Assembly: GCA_905221615.1 (NCBI GenBank)
Contig: CAJNDT010000613.1
Span: forward strand, 865,824 to 929,823
Reading direction: 5' to 3'
DNA: 64,000 nt
Origin: Symbiodinium sp. CCMP2592
Lineage: Eukaryota > Sar > Dinophyceae > Suessiales > Symbiodiniaceae
Shown here piece after piece: positions 46,002 through 56,771 of this stretch. The notes under the pieces are model-generated. The model had not been told where the DNA came from. It made no database searches and saw only the letters and a program-made list of their open reading frames with translations. Made by a program: the position numbers and the translations under genes. Position 1 is the first letter of the stretch; each line of letters begins with the position of its first letter.

Positions 46002-47448
46002 GACTTACTTGTTAAAGATTAGTATTATATTATTCAGTCGTCACATCCATGGCTGGACTCAGGTAGTTGGCACGCAAGAGTTATATTGCAGGCAACGAGC
46101 TGCACGGCAAGAGGTCCTCAACAAAGCCAAGGCTCCTCAAGTGGTCGTGGCCAGATGTAAAGCAGAGCCAAGCAGACCACTCGTGGCCAGATGTAAAGCA
46201 GAGCCAAGCAGACCAGAGGACAGACCAGAGCCCGTGGAGCCACAATCAACTTCGCCAGCACAGGTGAACATGCCTTCCCAGCCTCTGCCTGAGCCAGAGC
46301 CTGCGGCATTGCCCCGCCAGCCAATTGGACCACCCGTCAGCTTTGGCCCCCCAGCAAGGCCGCAGCCAGAACAAGCACTGAAGCCACAAGCAAGTCAAGC
46401 CACAGCCGCAGCAAGTCCAAGGAGACCACCTGAGAGCCTTTTAAACCCAAGGCATTCAGCAAGACCAGAAATGCCAATGCCACGAGCAAGTCCAGCCACA
46501 GCCGCAGCAAGCCCACCACCAGCAGGGCTGCAGCACCAAGCCCAAGCCCCGCTAACTCCGCGGCCAAAAGGACGGCCAATGCAAATAACTGAGCCAGCAC
46601 AGCAACAGCAAGAGCAGCAGGTCCAACAAGCCCCGCCAACTCCTCAGACTCCCCCCCCCTCCTCGCAGCGGCCGCAGCAAGTGGCACAGCCACGGCAACA
46701 GCAACCAGCCCCACAAACTTCAGCTGCACAAACTCAGCAAGGGCTTCTAGCAGCACCGCCGCAGGTCCCAGAAATGCCGCCACCGCGGTGGCAGCCGTTG
46801 CGACAGCAGCTGCAGCAGGGAGCCCCGCCGCAGCAAGAGCAGCCGGCACCCGTGAGCCAGCCGCCGCTCAACCGTCAGCAACAGCCGCTACAGCAGAGAA
46901 CATCACAGCAAGAGCAGCCCGCGCCCGTGAACCAGCCGCTCAACCCTCGGCAAGAGCCGCTGCAGCAGAGAGCCCCGCCGCAGCAAGAGCAGCAGCCGCT
47001 CAACCCTCAGCAACAGCCACTGCAGCAGAGAGCCCTGCAGCAAGAACAGCAGAGAACATCGCAGCAAGAGCCCGCACGCGTGAACCAGCCGCTCAACCCT
47101 CGGCAAGAGCCGCTGCAGCAGAGAGCCCCGCCGCAGCAACAGCAGCAGCCGCTCAACCCTCGGCAACAGCCGCTGCAGCACAGAGCAAGACCGCAGCAAG
47201 AGCCAGCGCCCGTGAGCCAGCCTCTGAACCCGTTGAACGTGCCATTCGGCTTTCCGATGCCGCCGCTGGCGAATCCGTTGCTGCCGCCGCCACCGCTGCC
47301 GTTGCCGGTTGTTCAAGGGCAAGAAGTGGTTGAGCAGATGGCTTCGCTGCTCAAGGTTACGACAGCAATGCTGCTACTCAACCGCAATTTGCATGTGTGT
47401 GATGGTTCGGTATGTGTAATTTCAATCAGTAGCATCATGGAGTGGTAG
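45979..47448 (+). CDS. Pro/Gln-rich repeat protein exon
   Basis: An open frame of 489 residues, of which the part from about 46060 looks coding. It begins with a 36 bp direct duplication (VARCKAEPSRP twice), then becomes Pro/Gln/Ala-rich. Between about 46790 and 47220 it repeats a 25-30 residue unit of the type NPRQEPLQQRAPPQQEQ five or six times with varied trimming. It ends in a hydrophobic stretch (about residues 455-475). No catalytic domain is seen; such regions are usually disordered scaffolds. The first ~27 codons lie in AT-rich sequence and are probably intron. Splice ends are uncertain: AG at 46061 is a candidate acceptor. Confidence 0.45.
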   Translation: MIIKLTFKTYLLKISIILFSRHIHGWTQVVGTQELYCRQRAARQEVLNKAKAPQVVVARCKAEPSRPLVARCKAEPSRPEDRPEPVEPQSTSPAQVNMPSQPLPEPEPAALPRQPIGPPVSFGPPARPQPEQALKPQASQATAAASPRRPPESLLNPRHSARPEMPMPRASPATAAASPPPAGLQHQAQAPLTPRPKGRPMQITEPAQQQQEQQVQQAPPTPQTPPPSSQRPQQVAQPRQQQPAPQTSAAQTQQGLLAAPPQVPEMPPPRWQPLRQQLQQGAPPQQEQPAPVSQPPLNRQQQPLQQRTSQQEQPAPVNQPLNPRQEPLQQRAPPQQEQQPLNPQQQPLQQRALQQEQQRTSQQEPARVNQPLNPRQEPLQQRAPPQQQQQPLNPRQQPLQHRARPQQEPAPVSQPLNPLNVPFGFPMPPLANPLLPPPPLPLPVVQGQEVVEQMASLLKVTTAMLLLNRNLHVCDGSVCVISISSIMEW

Positions 47449-47548
47449 TAGTAGGACTAGTACTAGTACTAGCACTAGTAGTAGATTTAGTTAGTTGTTG
47501 TTGTAGTTGTAGTTAAAGTAGCAGTAGCAGTAGCAGTAGTAGCTTTAA

Positions 47549-47956
<408 letters not shown>

Positions 47957-48355
47957 CGAAGTACTCCTTCTAGTACTAGTACTAGTACTACAACTCTACA
48001 CATATTTGTTTTATACACACAGTTGCGCTACAGCTAGCAATCGTTTCTGCTGTAAGAAGCTGATAAAAAGCAACAGTTGTCGTTGCCCAACTCCGCCCAA
48101 GGTCTGACTCGCAAAAGAACTATTTCAATGCCGAGCAGTGCAGGATGGAAGAGGCAAAACGCGGTGCCAAGAACGAAATTCGGGCTCAGCAGGCCTGGAC
48201 ATGTCAAAGAAAAACCTCCGAGTAAATGCCAGCAGCCGCACGAAGTAGCAGTAGTAGTAGTAGTCGTCGTCGTCGTCGTAGTAGTATTAGTAGTCGTACT
48301 AGTACTAGTACTTACTCGTGGTCGTCCTCGAGTTTGAGCACAGTTCCCTGATCAG

Positions 48356-48754
48356 GTGAGTCTGCAAGAGGACAGAGCCCGGGAAGAGCTGGCGAAGGCG
48401 AAGACAATGCTGGAGGCTGCATTTAACGCTGCTGGCCAGAAGAGGCCAGTCAGCCAGACGAGTCCGTTCGATCCGATAATAAGAAAACGAGCCCCATCAC
48501 CGGCGCCAGAGAAGAAGGAGAAGCCGGCGGAGCTAGAGACGGAGACGGAGGAGATGAAGGGCGGCAAGAAAAGGGGCAAGAAGCAGCGCTCGGACAGGAA
48601 GACGAAGAAGGAGAAGAAGGAGAAGAAGGAGAAGAAGGAGAAGAAGGAGAAGAAGAGCAAGTCCTCAAGAAGAACTCCCAGTCCTTCCCTGACCTCGAGC
48701 AGCATCAGCACGCACATGCGGAGACTACGAGATGGGTCGAGTCGCAAGAAGTAA
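48356..48754 (+). CDS. Lys/Glu-rich exon with KKEK repeats
   Basis: The frame opens at GTG right after CCTGATCAG, which fits an AG|G splice acceptor rather than a true start. It encodes a short helical Leu/Ala/Glu region, RKRAPSPAPEKKEKPAE, an acidic stretch, then five tandem KKEKKE units (AGAAGG DNA repeat, 48605-48655) and a Ser/Arg tail (SRRTPSPSLTSSS) before a stop at 48752. The composition resembles nuclear, RNA-processing-type disordered regions, but no domain identifies it. It is likely the last exon of a transcript, or an exon of the same gene as the neighbouring patches. Confidence 0.4.
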   Translation: MSLQEDRAREELAKAKTMLEAAFNAAGQKRPVSQTSPFDPIIRKRAPSPAPEKKEKPAELETETEEMKGGKKRGKKQRSDRKTKKEKKEKKEKKEKKEKKSKSSRRTPSPSLTSSSISTHMRRLRDGSSRKK

Positions 48755-49386
48755 GATTCAATTCAAGAAGGACACCGCAAGAATCGAGGCTAGCTGAGAT
48801 AGTTAGTAAGACAAGCCAAGGTTCATGCTACATGGTTTTGTTTAAAAATTATGGCGCGTGTGACGACATCGCCTTGGTTCCATCCGGTGTCCTTTTCATT
48901 TTCTCTGCTTTGCTGATCGCCAGACATCTCCAGACAGCAGCTGGAAAAAGAAGCCACTTGCCAGGCTGTTAAACGTCCATGAGCTAGAGTCTTTCTGGTT
49001 GGCCCAATCAGCAAGAGCGAAGAAGCATAAGCAGCATGCCCAATAAGCCAAGCGACCCACTCCAGGAGCTTCTTCACTTCGGGCCGCTGCTGGCTCGGCA
49101 CCGACATGCAGGCCAGAACCGGGCAAGGCCGCAGGCTGCAGGGTGCGGGACAGCTTCAAATCATTTATTAGCCCCGCTCTTCGGTCACTGTCCCAAGGTG
49201 ACAGACATCCTCGGCAAGAGACGACTTGGAGGCCAGCCCTGCACATAGAAGCAGTAGTCAGTCAGCTTTGAGTTTCTGGATGCATGCATGAGTCTTGAGC
49301 GACATGTGGGCCTTGAATTTTTGATCTCAAGCAAGAAAGTGAATGGGTGTCAGAAGCCGCGGGCAAGAAGAGTCGCCCGCGCTGCC

Positions 49387-49560
49387 ATGGCCGAAGAGCC
49401 AGAGCCCAAGAAGAAGGTGCCAGACGTGGTCTGGCGCTGGCGCAAGACACTGGCCAACTGCCTGGGTGGCCTCAAGCCGCCTTATGGAGAACAAGGCCGG
49501 CTGCTCTTGAAGGCGCTAGAGGTCTGCAACTCGACTGCAACATATCAGATTGCTACATTT
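49387..49560 (+). CDS. Coding patch MAEEPEPKKKVPDVVWRWRK, probable exon
   Basis: From ATG 49387 the frame reads an acidic-basic leader, then VVWRWRKTLANCLGGLKPP and an ordinary mixed sequence to a GTAAG donor-like site at 49561. The same frame stops 30 bases later, so splicing is likely. Codon use is GC3-rich like the patches that follow. The next coding-like patch (about 49649-49804, YKSAQECDKFVTQELLFLSP onward) is Trp- and Leu-rich and of similar style. No family is recognised. Confidence 0.4.
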
Positions 49561-49648
49561 GTAAGACTCGACCGTTCTCTCCCTGCGTACTGAGACTGGG
49601 ATGAGCTCCCACGAACGACCCGGCCGACAAGCAGTTGGCCACTGCCAG

Positions 49649-49804
49649 ACTACAAATCGGCGCAAGAGTGCGATAAGTTCGTGACGCAAGAGCTGCTGTT
49701 TTTGAGTCCGGATCTGGCATGGGTGATGCTTCAACTCCAGATAGATATGCCGGCGTGGGCCGTTCCTTGGCTGCAAGAGCTGAAAAAGTTGTATTGCAAT
49801 TCAA
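49649..49804 (+). CDS. Coding patch following a CTGCCAG acceptor
   Basis: After an AG at 49648 an open frame encodes YKSAQECDKFVTQELLFLSP and then MLQLQIDMPAWAVPWLQELK, amphipathic and globular in character. It could continue to about 49843. Together with the preceding exon it suggests a small alpha-helical domain. Exact splice points cannot be fixed by eye, because the candidate introns nearby would be only 20-90 bases. Confidence 0.35.
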
Positions 49805-49983
49805 GCGAGAATGTTTCTTGCGCAATCCCAGGCGGTCTTGGCGGTAAGATCCCACCCTTGCCAGAAGCGCGCGAAGGCGTTCGCCAAGGAGCTCACGCAC
49901 AAGTTGCTCCGAGACTTAGCGTGATTCATCTAGCCAGTAAGGTTTTTTCAGGCTGCAGTGTGAGAGTCAGACTTGACTGATTG

Positions 49984-50109
49984 CTGCGAGGCCACTGGCT
50001 CGCCTTCAACAAGGCACACGTCTATCCAGACGTGTTCAGATTTTGCGTGGCCTGGGCGCATGAGAAAAACTACCTCCTCAGCAGCTTCTTCGCAAGAGAG
50101 ACATGGTAG
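49984..50109 (+). CDS. 41-codon coding patch ending in a stop
   Basis: The frame gives LRGHWLAFNKAHVYPDVFRF followed by CVAWAHEKNYLLSSFFARE and a stop at 50107. It is rich in aromatic residues and reads like a folded segment rather than noise. It is too short to stand alone and is probably an exon whose true 3' end is upstream of the stop. No family assignment. Confidence 0.35.
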   Translation: MRGHWLAFNKAHVYPDVFRFCVAWAHEKNYLLSSFFARETW

Positions 50110-50210
50110 TGGTGTCCAGTCAGCCAGTCAGACAGTCACGTCAGTCAGTCCGATCTCTGTGTGTGTATGCGCATAACGTTGCAGATTTGCTTTGACCCTG
50201 TGCGATCCAA

Positions 50211-50408
50211 GTGGCGGGGCACCCGCAGCAGTGGAACTACGACAAGTCAGAGTGGTACAGGGTCCCGAAGGAGGACAAGCCGGTCCAGACGGATCTGGAA
50301 CCGAGCTATTTGCAAGAAAACCCGTACCGCAAGAAGCCACCTCCGCCTGCGGGTCGTCCCCCCTGGGGTTACGGTTCGAATGCACAGGCGCCTGAGGGCA
50401 GTGATTGA
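50211..50408 (+). CDS. Coding patch with QQWNYDKSEWYRV, probable exon
   Basis: The frame opens after CCAAG with GHPQQWNYDKSEWYRVPKED and continues through a Tyr/Pro-rich region (NPYRKKPPPPAGRPPWGYG) to a stop at 50406. The Gln-Gln-Trp-Asn start echoes the first exon at 45678, which supports a common gene or a shared repeat origin. No domain is recognised; Pro-rich and Gly-Tyr segments suggest a disordered linker. Confidence 0.4.
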   Translation: MAGHPQQWNYDKSEWYRVPKEDKPVQTDLEPSYLQENPYRKKPPPPAGRPPWGYGSNAQAPEGSD

Positions 50409-50494
50409 AGCTAGCTGGCTGCGGCAATATTCTTCAGTGTTGGTGTGTCAGAGAATGACTCATTGGCAACAATTTATAGCATCCCCCCATTCAG

Positions 50495-51053
50495 GTGCCG
50501 CAAGACCAGGCTGCGGAAGCGAAGGCCAAGGCAACTTGCAATGCAATTTGTGGAAATTGCCCCCACTGTTCACTTCACTGTTCACGTGGTGTCCCAGCAG
50601 CCAAACTTCTCCAGTGCCGCTGCTCAGGCGTCGTCAGAGCAAGACGCAGCCACTTGGTCTGCAAGTACAGTATTAATTATTGGTGTTCCTCGATTCTGAC
50701 AATGACAATCTTGTCGCTGCAAAGGCAAGACCAAAGCAGCCCACCACTCCTAAGGACAATGACAAGGTGACTTGCATTGCAAGATTTTGCTTGGTGAGTG
50801 CCTGCTATTGATCATCGTTGCTGCTCAGGGGCCGTCAGATCAGCCTGGCACGGGAAAGGCCGAGACGACTTGTGCGGCAACAATTATTTGTAGCACGTCG
50901 TCTGGATGAGCTCTTTTGTGACGGCGGCACTTGTTCAGGCGCCATCACAGCCGCTCGCCGCGCAGAAAGCCGCCACTCCCAAGGGCAAGGCGACTTGCTT
51001 GCTCCGCAAGAAACCCGAGTTTCTTATTCGGTCCCTGAGGCTCCGGGTTGAAC
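50495..51053 (+). CDS. Series of short duplicated exon-like modules
   Basis: Five coding patches in a row share a plan of Ala/Gln/Pro-rich start, Lys/Ala middle and a Thr-Cys (or Thr-Trp) end: VPQDQAAEAKAKATC (50495), AAAQASSEQDAATW (50615), VAAKARPKQPTTPKDNDKVTC (about 50710; last residues CIA), AAQGPSDQPGTGKAETTC (50822) and VQAPSQPLAAQKAATPKGKA (50936). Each follows an AG-ending, pyrimidine-poor stretch, and non-coding gaps of 60-130 bp separate them. The last continues to a stop at 51051. This looks like tandem exon duplication. The modules are too small for a fold; function unknown. Confidence 0.4.
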
Positions 51054-53321
51054 CTATTTGCTAACATGCCTATGTGGGCCCCTGGGCCCTACATGGCAAT
51101 GTCAGCCCCCTGGGCCTACACGGGAAATCTTCCATCAGATCAGGTGGTCTTCTATCAGATCAGGGGGTCCCAGAGTCCCCCCAGGGCCCCCAACCCCCAC
51201 CCATGCAAATTCGAAGCCATCCGATACCACAGAAATACATCATATCATCCAACGTACCACATTCAAACCACAGTGAAGTGCACGTGCACTGCGTCCATGT
51301 GTGCCAGTGCTGTGGGAGTGTTGCCCGACAGTGATTTGGGAGACCATGCTGTGATGTGAATGTGGATGTGTACGTGCTTAAACACATAAACAGGTGCACA
51401 TATATTTTTTTATTTGTGTATGTATGCATAGTATGTATGTGGGTATGTCCATATATAGTCTGTATATATGTACACATGTATGTATGTATGCATATATGTG
51501 TGTGTATGCCTCACTAGCACACACCCTAGACCCGAACAACCTAAACCATATAGTATGTATGCATATATGTGTATGCCTAGCTAGCACAACACCCTGAACC
51601 CGAACACCCTAAACCATAATTTGCTGTGCCTTTGGGCTTTAAGGGTTAGGGCGTTACAAGAGGTTAAGGGTGTTAAGGGGTGAGTTTTAATCGATATGAA
51701 ATATTATTTGGGGCACTATGCTGGTTTAGGGTGTTAGTTAGGGTGTAGTGCAGGGTTTAAAGGTGTCAGTGTGCTAGGGTTGTCAAGGTGTGCTCAGGGT
51801 GGTACCTGAAACTTGGATTGAATTCGTCGAATCTACCAAGCCTCCAAAACCTGCAGCTTGAAAGCAGCACTGAGCCCAACCACAACATTATGACACAATT
51901 TCCCATTCACTAGTAAAACAATAGATTTGCCTGGACAAAACTCCAATTCCCGATTCCAAACCAATCCGAATCCGCGAGCTCCTGAACAATAATAATTTAG
52001 AAGCTGCCCCCACCCTGTAATAGTCACCATAAGGATACTATAAGGTTATTAATTATTTATAAGGGCCCTATATTATATTCCTAGTATAGCACTATTACAG
52101 GGTGGGGGCAGCTTCTAAATAATAGTATAAATTCCATGTTAAATCTCAGATGCAGAGATTGCCTTCGCGCTGCTGGGAATCGAAGGGTGCAAGTGGGTTT
52201 AGGGATAATAGGGTTTTTATTTATTTAATTTTATTGGCTTGAAACCTTGCACTTGGGATGTGCAGCTGCAGGCTTCCAAGCACCGATCGGGAAGCAGCGA
52301 TCTCCAAGATATATGCTACATTGCTACATATTAGCCCTCAAAACATATTTAATTGGGGTTGAGTTTATATATATATATATAGGTATATATAGGTATATAT
52401 CCGAGAACCAAAATCTTTAGGATGCTATGTTCTTGCCATCCCCACAATTGCAATGGCAAACCTGGAGCCGTGAAACTGCTTTAATTTGTGGCATATCGGA
52501 TCCTGTATAATTCCAACTCAGCAGGATATCGATAATCATAGTTTAGATCTTACAGTTGCAATTGCAAGGGTTCAGGCCCCTCGTGTTTACACTATGCATG
52601 TAAAGAAATTAAACTGCAAGGGTTGAAGCCTCTACATGTCCCAACGTGCTATCCATGCATGCTATGCATCTGTATCACAAACACTTAGCCGGGATCTTTG
52701 TTATTCAAGGTTGCCTTTGAGGGAATGAAGCTAAACCCATAACTTGTTAGTTACGGATTCCTTTTAAAGTAATTGAGGGAATGAAGCTAAACCGTAACTG
52801 AACACCTTTGAAATCCAAGCCCCCCAACCTTACCAAACTCCGAAGTAAACCTCTAATCCGACAGCGCTCCGATCAATGGCCGTTTTTTCCTCGTGCTCAT
52901 CGAGATCATGACGACTGAGGCCGGGATCTTAATTTGCACTGGGTTCTACATATATCTTTGGTTTACAGCATGGGTTGGAAGGTGGTGATGTGGCGGCGCA
53001 CGTGATGTGTGCAGTGGCCTATGCCACGGCCTGAGCAAATCACGATTATCGATTTTAGTTGAAGTTGCACAAGCATCGGCCTAGGTTCTGATGGTGCTCC
53101 TCGAGATCTACACACCATGCAGAGGGCTTCTATCTACAGTTCGGCACTCAACAAAACTGAAATTCATGGGGCTACTTAATTCGAGTCTGATTTTAATCCG
53201 AGGTCGATTTGGGAGTCTTGCTGGGCCCAGTGATCGGGATCGACCTCGATCACGATCGAGGTCGCGAAAACGTGCTTCAAGGCTGGGTAATCGACTGCTT
53301 TACAAGCCTGCTAGTATATGT
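51054..53321. other. Intergenic or intronic tract with microsatellites
   Basis: It contains GGGCCC-rich dyads (51070-51190), a TATG/TACA microsatellite region (51390-51520), a short heptamer-like patch (51620-51790), one family I hairpin (51995) and a TA/GGTATA tract (52366-52400). A direct repeat of GAGGGAATGAAGCTAAACC lies at about 52720 and 52774. No gene is supported. Confidence 0.5.
51995..52128. repeat. Hairpin element, family I copy 2
   Basis: AGAAGCTGCCCCCACCCTG pairs with CAGGGTGGGGGCAGCTTCT, and pairing continues into TTTA/TAAA outside. Compared with copy 1 (24892), the GGG to CTG change on the left is matched by CCC to CAG on the right. Confidence 0.85.
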
Positions 53322-53384
53322 ATGGCTGGGGAGGACAGCAGCATCCAGCAGCACTACGACCCCTGCAGCTGCAAGCTCAGCAAG
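53322..53384 (+). CDS. Short exon MAGEDSSIQQHYDPCSCKLS
   Basis: ATG at 53322 starts 21 codons ending in AAG, directly before GTGGG, a donor-like sequence also seen after the exons at 53585 and 57100. The peptide ends HYDPCSCKLSK. A second exon-like segment 200 bp downstream encodes nearly the same peptide, which supports coding. It may be the first exon of the gene that extends to about 62 kb. Confidence 0.4.
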
Positions 53385-53584
53385 GTGGGCTGGCTACTCT
53401 TAAATACATTGCACATAAAACAAATAAATAATAAGTATGTATCTATATATATATATATGTGCATACATATATGTATATATGTATGTATACATATACAATA
53501 TATATATATATATATGTATTTATATATTTATTTTTATACATATACATATATCTCTCTGTGTGATTCAAACTGTCAGATACACTT

Positions 53585-53638
53585 TTGGAGGACACCAGCA
53601 GTCTTCACCACTACGACCCCCGGTGCAAGTGCATCAAG
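53585..53638 (+). CDS. Duplicate of the preceding exon (LEDTSSLHHYDPRCKCIK)
   Basis: Eighteen codons encode LEDTSSLHHYDPRCKCIK, matching (G)EDSSIQQHYDPCSCKLSK position by position, including Glu-Asp, Ser-Ser, His-Tyr-Asp-Pro and a CxC-type pair. It ends AAG|GTGGG like its partner. A (TA)n-rich stretch separates the two copies, as expected for an intron after exon duplication. Confidence 0.4.
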
Positions 53639-53833
53639 GTGGGATTTTAAGCTTCCATTGAATGTTCCAACCTTTCATGTTGGCCAGGCTTGGAACTCAC
53701 GATGCTGCTCCCGGTGTGCCCTGCTTTGCTATTTGGTGTGTGCATGTGCGTGGGCATGGCTGTGATCAGATGCACACATATGCTTTTCGATTCTGCTGCA
53801 AGCATGCATACACATTCAAATGAAGCTTTTTGT

Positions 53834-54066
53834 TTCAAGAAGCACAACGTGTTGCAACGATGGCCGACTGCCATGCGCGCAGACTTGCAGCAATGGAGCT
53901 GAACGAAGCCTCGACAGTGGCTTGCATTGCGATTCGAACATGTATATGCCTATGTAGTACACCCCTAGCCGCTGGGATTCGAGCTCAGGAGTCTGGTGAC
54001 ATCAAGCCGGACTCTTGGCAAGCAAGGGCCATGCTTGAGGACCCTCGGCATGACTATCATGTATGA
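53834..54066 (+). CDS. Coding patches VATMADCHARRLAAMELNEA and GIRAQESGDIKPDSWQARAM
   Basis: One frame carries two stretches of ordinary protein-like sequence (about 53842-53940 and 53976-54060) joined by a less convincing TGTATATGCC stretch that may be a short intron. The first is Ala/Met/Glu-rich and helical. The second is acidic and ends DPRHDYH before GTATGA, a donor-like word. No family is recognised. They continue the exon series that begins at 53322. Confidence 0.3.
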
Positions 54067-54111
54067 ACGATACGATGTAGATATGGTGTGATTGCAACTG
54101 TGCTGCTATCA

Positions 54112-54188
54112 GGCCCTCATTCTGGATTTCCTGGATGACAATGCCCTCAAGAGGCTTCGTGACACCCAGGCCGATGGAATAACGGGTT
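54112..54188 (+). CDS. Exon-like patch ALILDFLDDNALKRLRDTQA
   Basis: Preceded by TATCAG, the frame encodes ALILDFLDDNALKRLRDTQA and a few more residues, an amphipathic helix-like segment. Codon use is GC3-rich. Its end is not fixed; the frame remains open to about 54240. Confidence 0.3.
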
Positions 54189-54522
54189 CATTCGTTAAGA
54201 AACCTTGTGCAGTGTAATCTAAATTCGGTGTCCATGTCTGCTGCATCTGGGATTGCAAGTTGGTATGTGTGCGTGTGTGTGGGTTAAAAGCAGGGAGCAG
54301 GATTGGGTGTGCATGCAAACTTCGTGCATGTTCTGTACATGGGTTTCTAAAATTCTAAAGATCTAGAAGGTAGCTAGTTTTCGTTTGAGTTGCAGGAGAA
54401 GCGCATCTTCGAGATTCACGCTGATGGGCTGCAGACGGCAGGCTCTGTAGCTTGGCCCACTGCAAGCTTGTGATTTTAACTGCCACGCATGCTATATAAT
54501 ATTGTATCGCATGCAAGCTCAG

Positions 54523-54639
54523 GTAGAAGCCAACGATGTGTTTCTTATGCACTTTTATGCCACCTTCGGGGGAATCGGGTTGCCCCCCGGCCGTATCTGG
54601 AAGGACCATGGACCCCAGCTTCAAAATAAAACCCCATAA
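54523..54639 (+). CDS. Exon-like patch VFLMHFYATFGGIGLPPGRI
   Basis: After AAGCTCAG the frame reads VEAN, then DVFLMHFYATFGGIGLPPGR, then IWKDHGPQLQNKTP and a stop at 54637. The Gly-Ile-Gly-Leu-Pro-Pro turn and the aromatic-rich lead look like globular protein. No match is recalled. The true exon may end before the stop. Confidence 0.35.
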   Translation, partial: VEANDVFLMHFYATFGGIGLPPGRIWKDHGPQLQNKTP

Positions 54640-54661
54640 TTCCGAGTCGACAAATCATTGC

Positions 54662-54745
54662 AGGACACCTTTCGAGCTGTGGCCACTCGATTCGGGCTGT
54701 TTCCTCCGAAAACTACAAAACGTGTCATCAAGGCCGGGTGGTTAC
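54662..54745 (+). CDS. Exon-like patch DTFRAVATRFGLFPPKTTKR
   Basis: After TTGCAG the frame gives DTFRAVATRFGLFPPKTTKR, then VIKAG. It is basic and globular in style. It likely joins the preceding patch across a short gap of about 50 bp. No family recognised. Confidence 0.35.
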
Positions 54746-55581
54746 ACAACTGTACATATTACATAGCATCTGTGTATATATTATGTTGATATTCCTACAT
54801 TACATACACATATACATATACATACACACGAACTTGAACTCTCTTGTGATGCACACTCATATTCTTTGATTTTCGGTATGAGCTATATACATTCGAAGAA
54901 CTGTACAATAGCTCATATATCATGGCATGTAGTGCCACCTCATATCGAATAGCGCCGCATGCACAGCTGCAGGTTGATGGCGGAGCGAGGGTGAACCCAT
55001 GCTAGTAGTATTTCTTGAAGGCTCTCCTTTCCATTCAGGGCTAAGGAGCATATGAGTCGGACATTTTTTTCCCTCCTACCTAGCAAGGACGAAGCTAGGT
55101 TTAGGGGTTATAGGTGTGCCTCCGGTCAGCAGGGTAGGGATGTTTTAATCATCAGATCATTGCTAGAATTTGGTGTTATATTAGGTTTAGCGTCGGGAGC
55201 TTGTATATATGTTATAAACCCTAAACCCTAAACAAGGTAGTGCAGTTTGAAATAAACTACCAGCAAGACACCTGACTGCCTATGCTACAACAAAACCCTG
55301 ACACCAGTTCTGCTCTGAATTCGATCATTGCAGATTTTGCTATTTGTTCTAGATTGTATCATTGGAGGCAAGTGTGTAATAGCTGATAGAACATCCAGCA
55401 AAAACTGCTACATATAAATATATATATATATATATACTACAGCTAGAATATGTACTACACTATAACAACATTTATTCATATCCTTGTAACCACTATCGGA
55501 GCAATAACTATAAGCTACATTTGAACAACAACGGATACAACCCAAGTAAACCTCAACTAACATCGACAGGATTGGGCTGGC

Positions 55582-56073
55582 TTGACTGGTGGAGCTGGAC
55601 GAGCCATCGCAGCTCATGGGTTCAACCTCTCCATCCGGTCAGAGAACTCCAGGCCTGGACCGGCAAGTGAGAGAGCAGCTTATCGTTGCATTGTGGTTTG
55701 GATGCTTAGGAGTTCGAAGATAGCAAAGCTGAAGTACGTGATCAGACGTGCAATGGAAGGCCAGCGGTTGCAATTGCTCGATCGGGATTGTCTACATGTA
55801 TATGTATTAACTTTCAGACTGCACTGCCCTGTGCTTGCAGCTGCGAACGTGACCCTCGAGAGTGTTGCGAACCACATGTCTGCATCACCGGATGATGCTG
55901 AAGCTAGCCAGCATATATACCCAAACCCCAAAGCCGTATCAGCCCCTAAACCCTTTATCTTGAATCCGAGGCTTCGCTCAGTTCCGGAGCCTCCTCGGCA
56001 TCGCTGCCCCTGTCACCCAGCAAGACGAAGGCCTGCAGGGCACGGGCTAGCTGCGCACGGTCATCATACATGA
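55582..56073 (+). CDS. 163-codon open frame, partly coding-like
   Basis: The whole frame is open, but only parts look like protein: the start (TGGAGRAIAAHGFNLSIRSE), LKYVIRRAMEGQRLQLLDRD (about 55729-55790) and AANVTLESVANHMSASPDDA (about 55838-55900). The rest contains a TACATGTATATG stretch and a Pro-rich end that resemble intron and degenerate heptamer sequence. I read it as up to three exons and fortuitously open introns. Function unknown. Confidence 0.3.
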   Translation: MTGGAGRAIAAHGFNLSIRSENSRPGPASERAAYRCIVVWMLRSSKIAKLKYVIRRAMEGQRLQLLDRDCLHVYVLTFRLHCPVLAAANVTLESVANHMSASPDDAEASQHIYPNPKAVSAPKPFILNPRLRSVPEPPRHRCPCHPARRRPAGHGLAAHGHHT

Positions 56074-56771
56074 TGCTTTCATGAAGGTAGGCTGTGGAGG
56101 CAGGTTGACATTTCAATTTTGGGCTTCAATTCAAGCTCTCCTTTAAAGGCCATAGAGACTTGTCAATAATATATTAAGCTTAAGATATATGGATGTGTAT
56201 ATATAGATGTACATAACATACATACATACGTATACAGACAGAAAATACCTATATACATATATATATATATATATATAGCCTTGTAGACATCTGCATGTGC
56301 ATATATATATATATATGCGTGTATATGATAGATAGCTAGATATAGTATCTAGGTCGATAAAGATATAGTTTATATCATAATATTAGTTTGCTCCACAAAT
56401 AGACACATATGTATAGGTCTACATCTAGGCAGCGAGACACACACACATACTCATATATGTGTATGTATATATGTAAATGCTCAGTACAAACTTGTAAATG
56501 TATATTCCTATATATACATATACACACATATACACACCTATACAGGTTTGTTCCCATATAGGTTTGGATATCCCAGAACCCCTGTGACCAGTAAATATAG
56601 CACACTATATTAAATATTAGCATCTCCGTATTTCAATACCTGGCCTTGTGCATTTGTGTACATATATATATATATATATATGTGTAGACACATAACACAC
56701 ATCGTAGAATCTAGCTACATGCCATATAGCAAAGCAGAATGATACGTGAGCATTATTTAATGCTTTGGCAG

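Noticed and set aside
46337-47333. Long overlapping frames on both strands opposite the Pro/Gln-rich exon (Ala- or Leu/Arg-rich)
   Set aside because: They are shadow frames produced by the CAG/CCG-rich repeat; the Pro/Gln frame is the only one with a sensible continuation.
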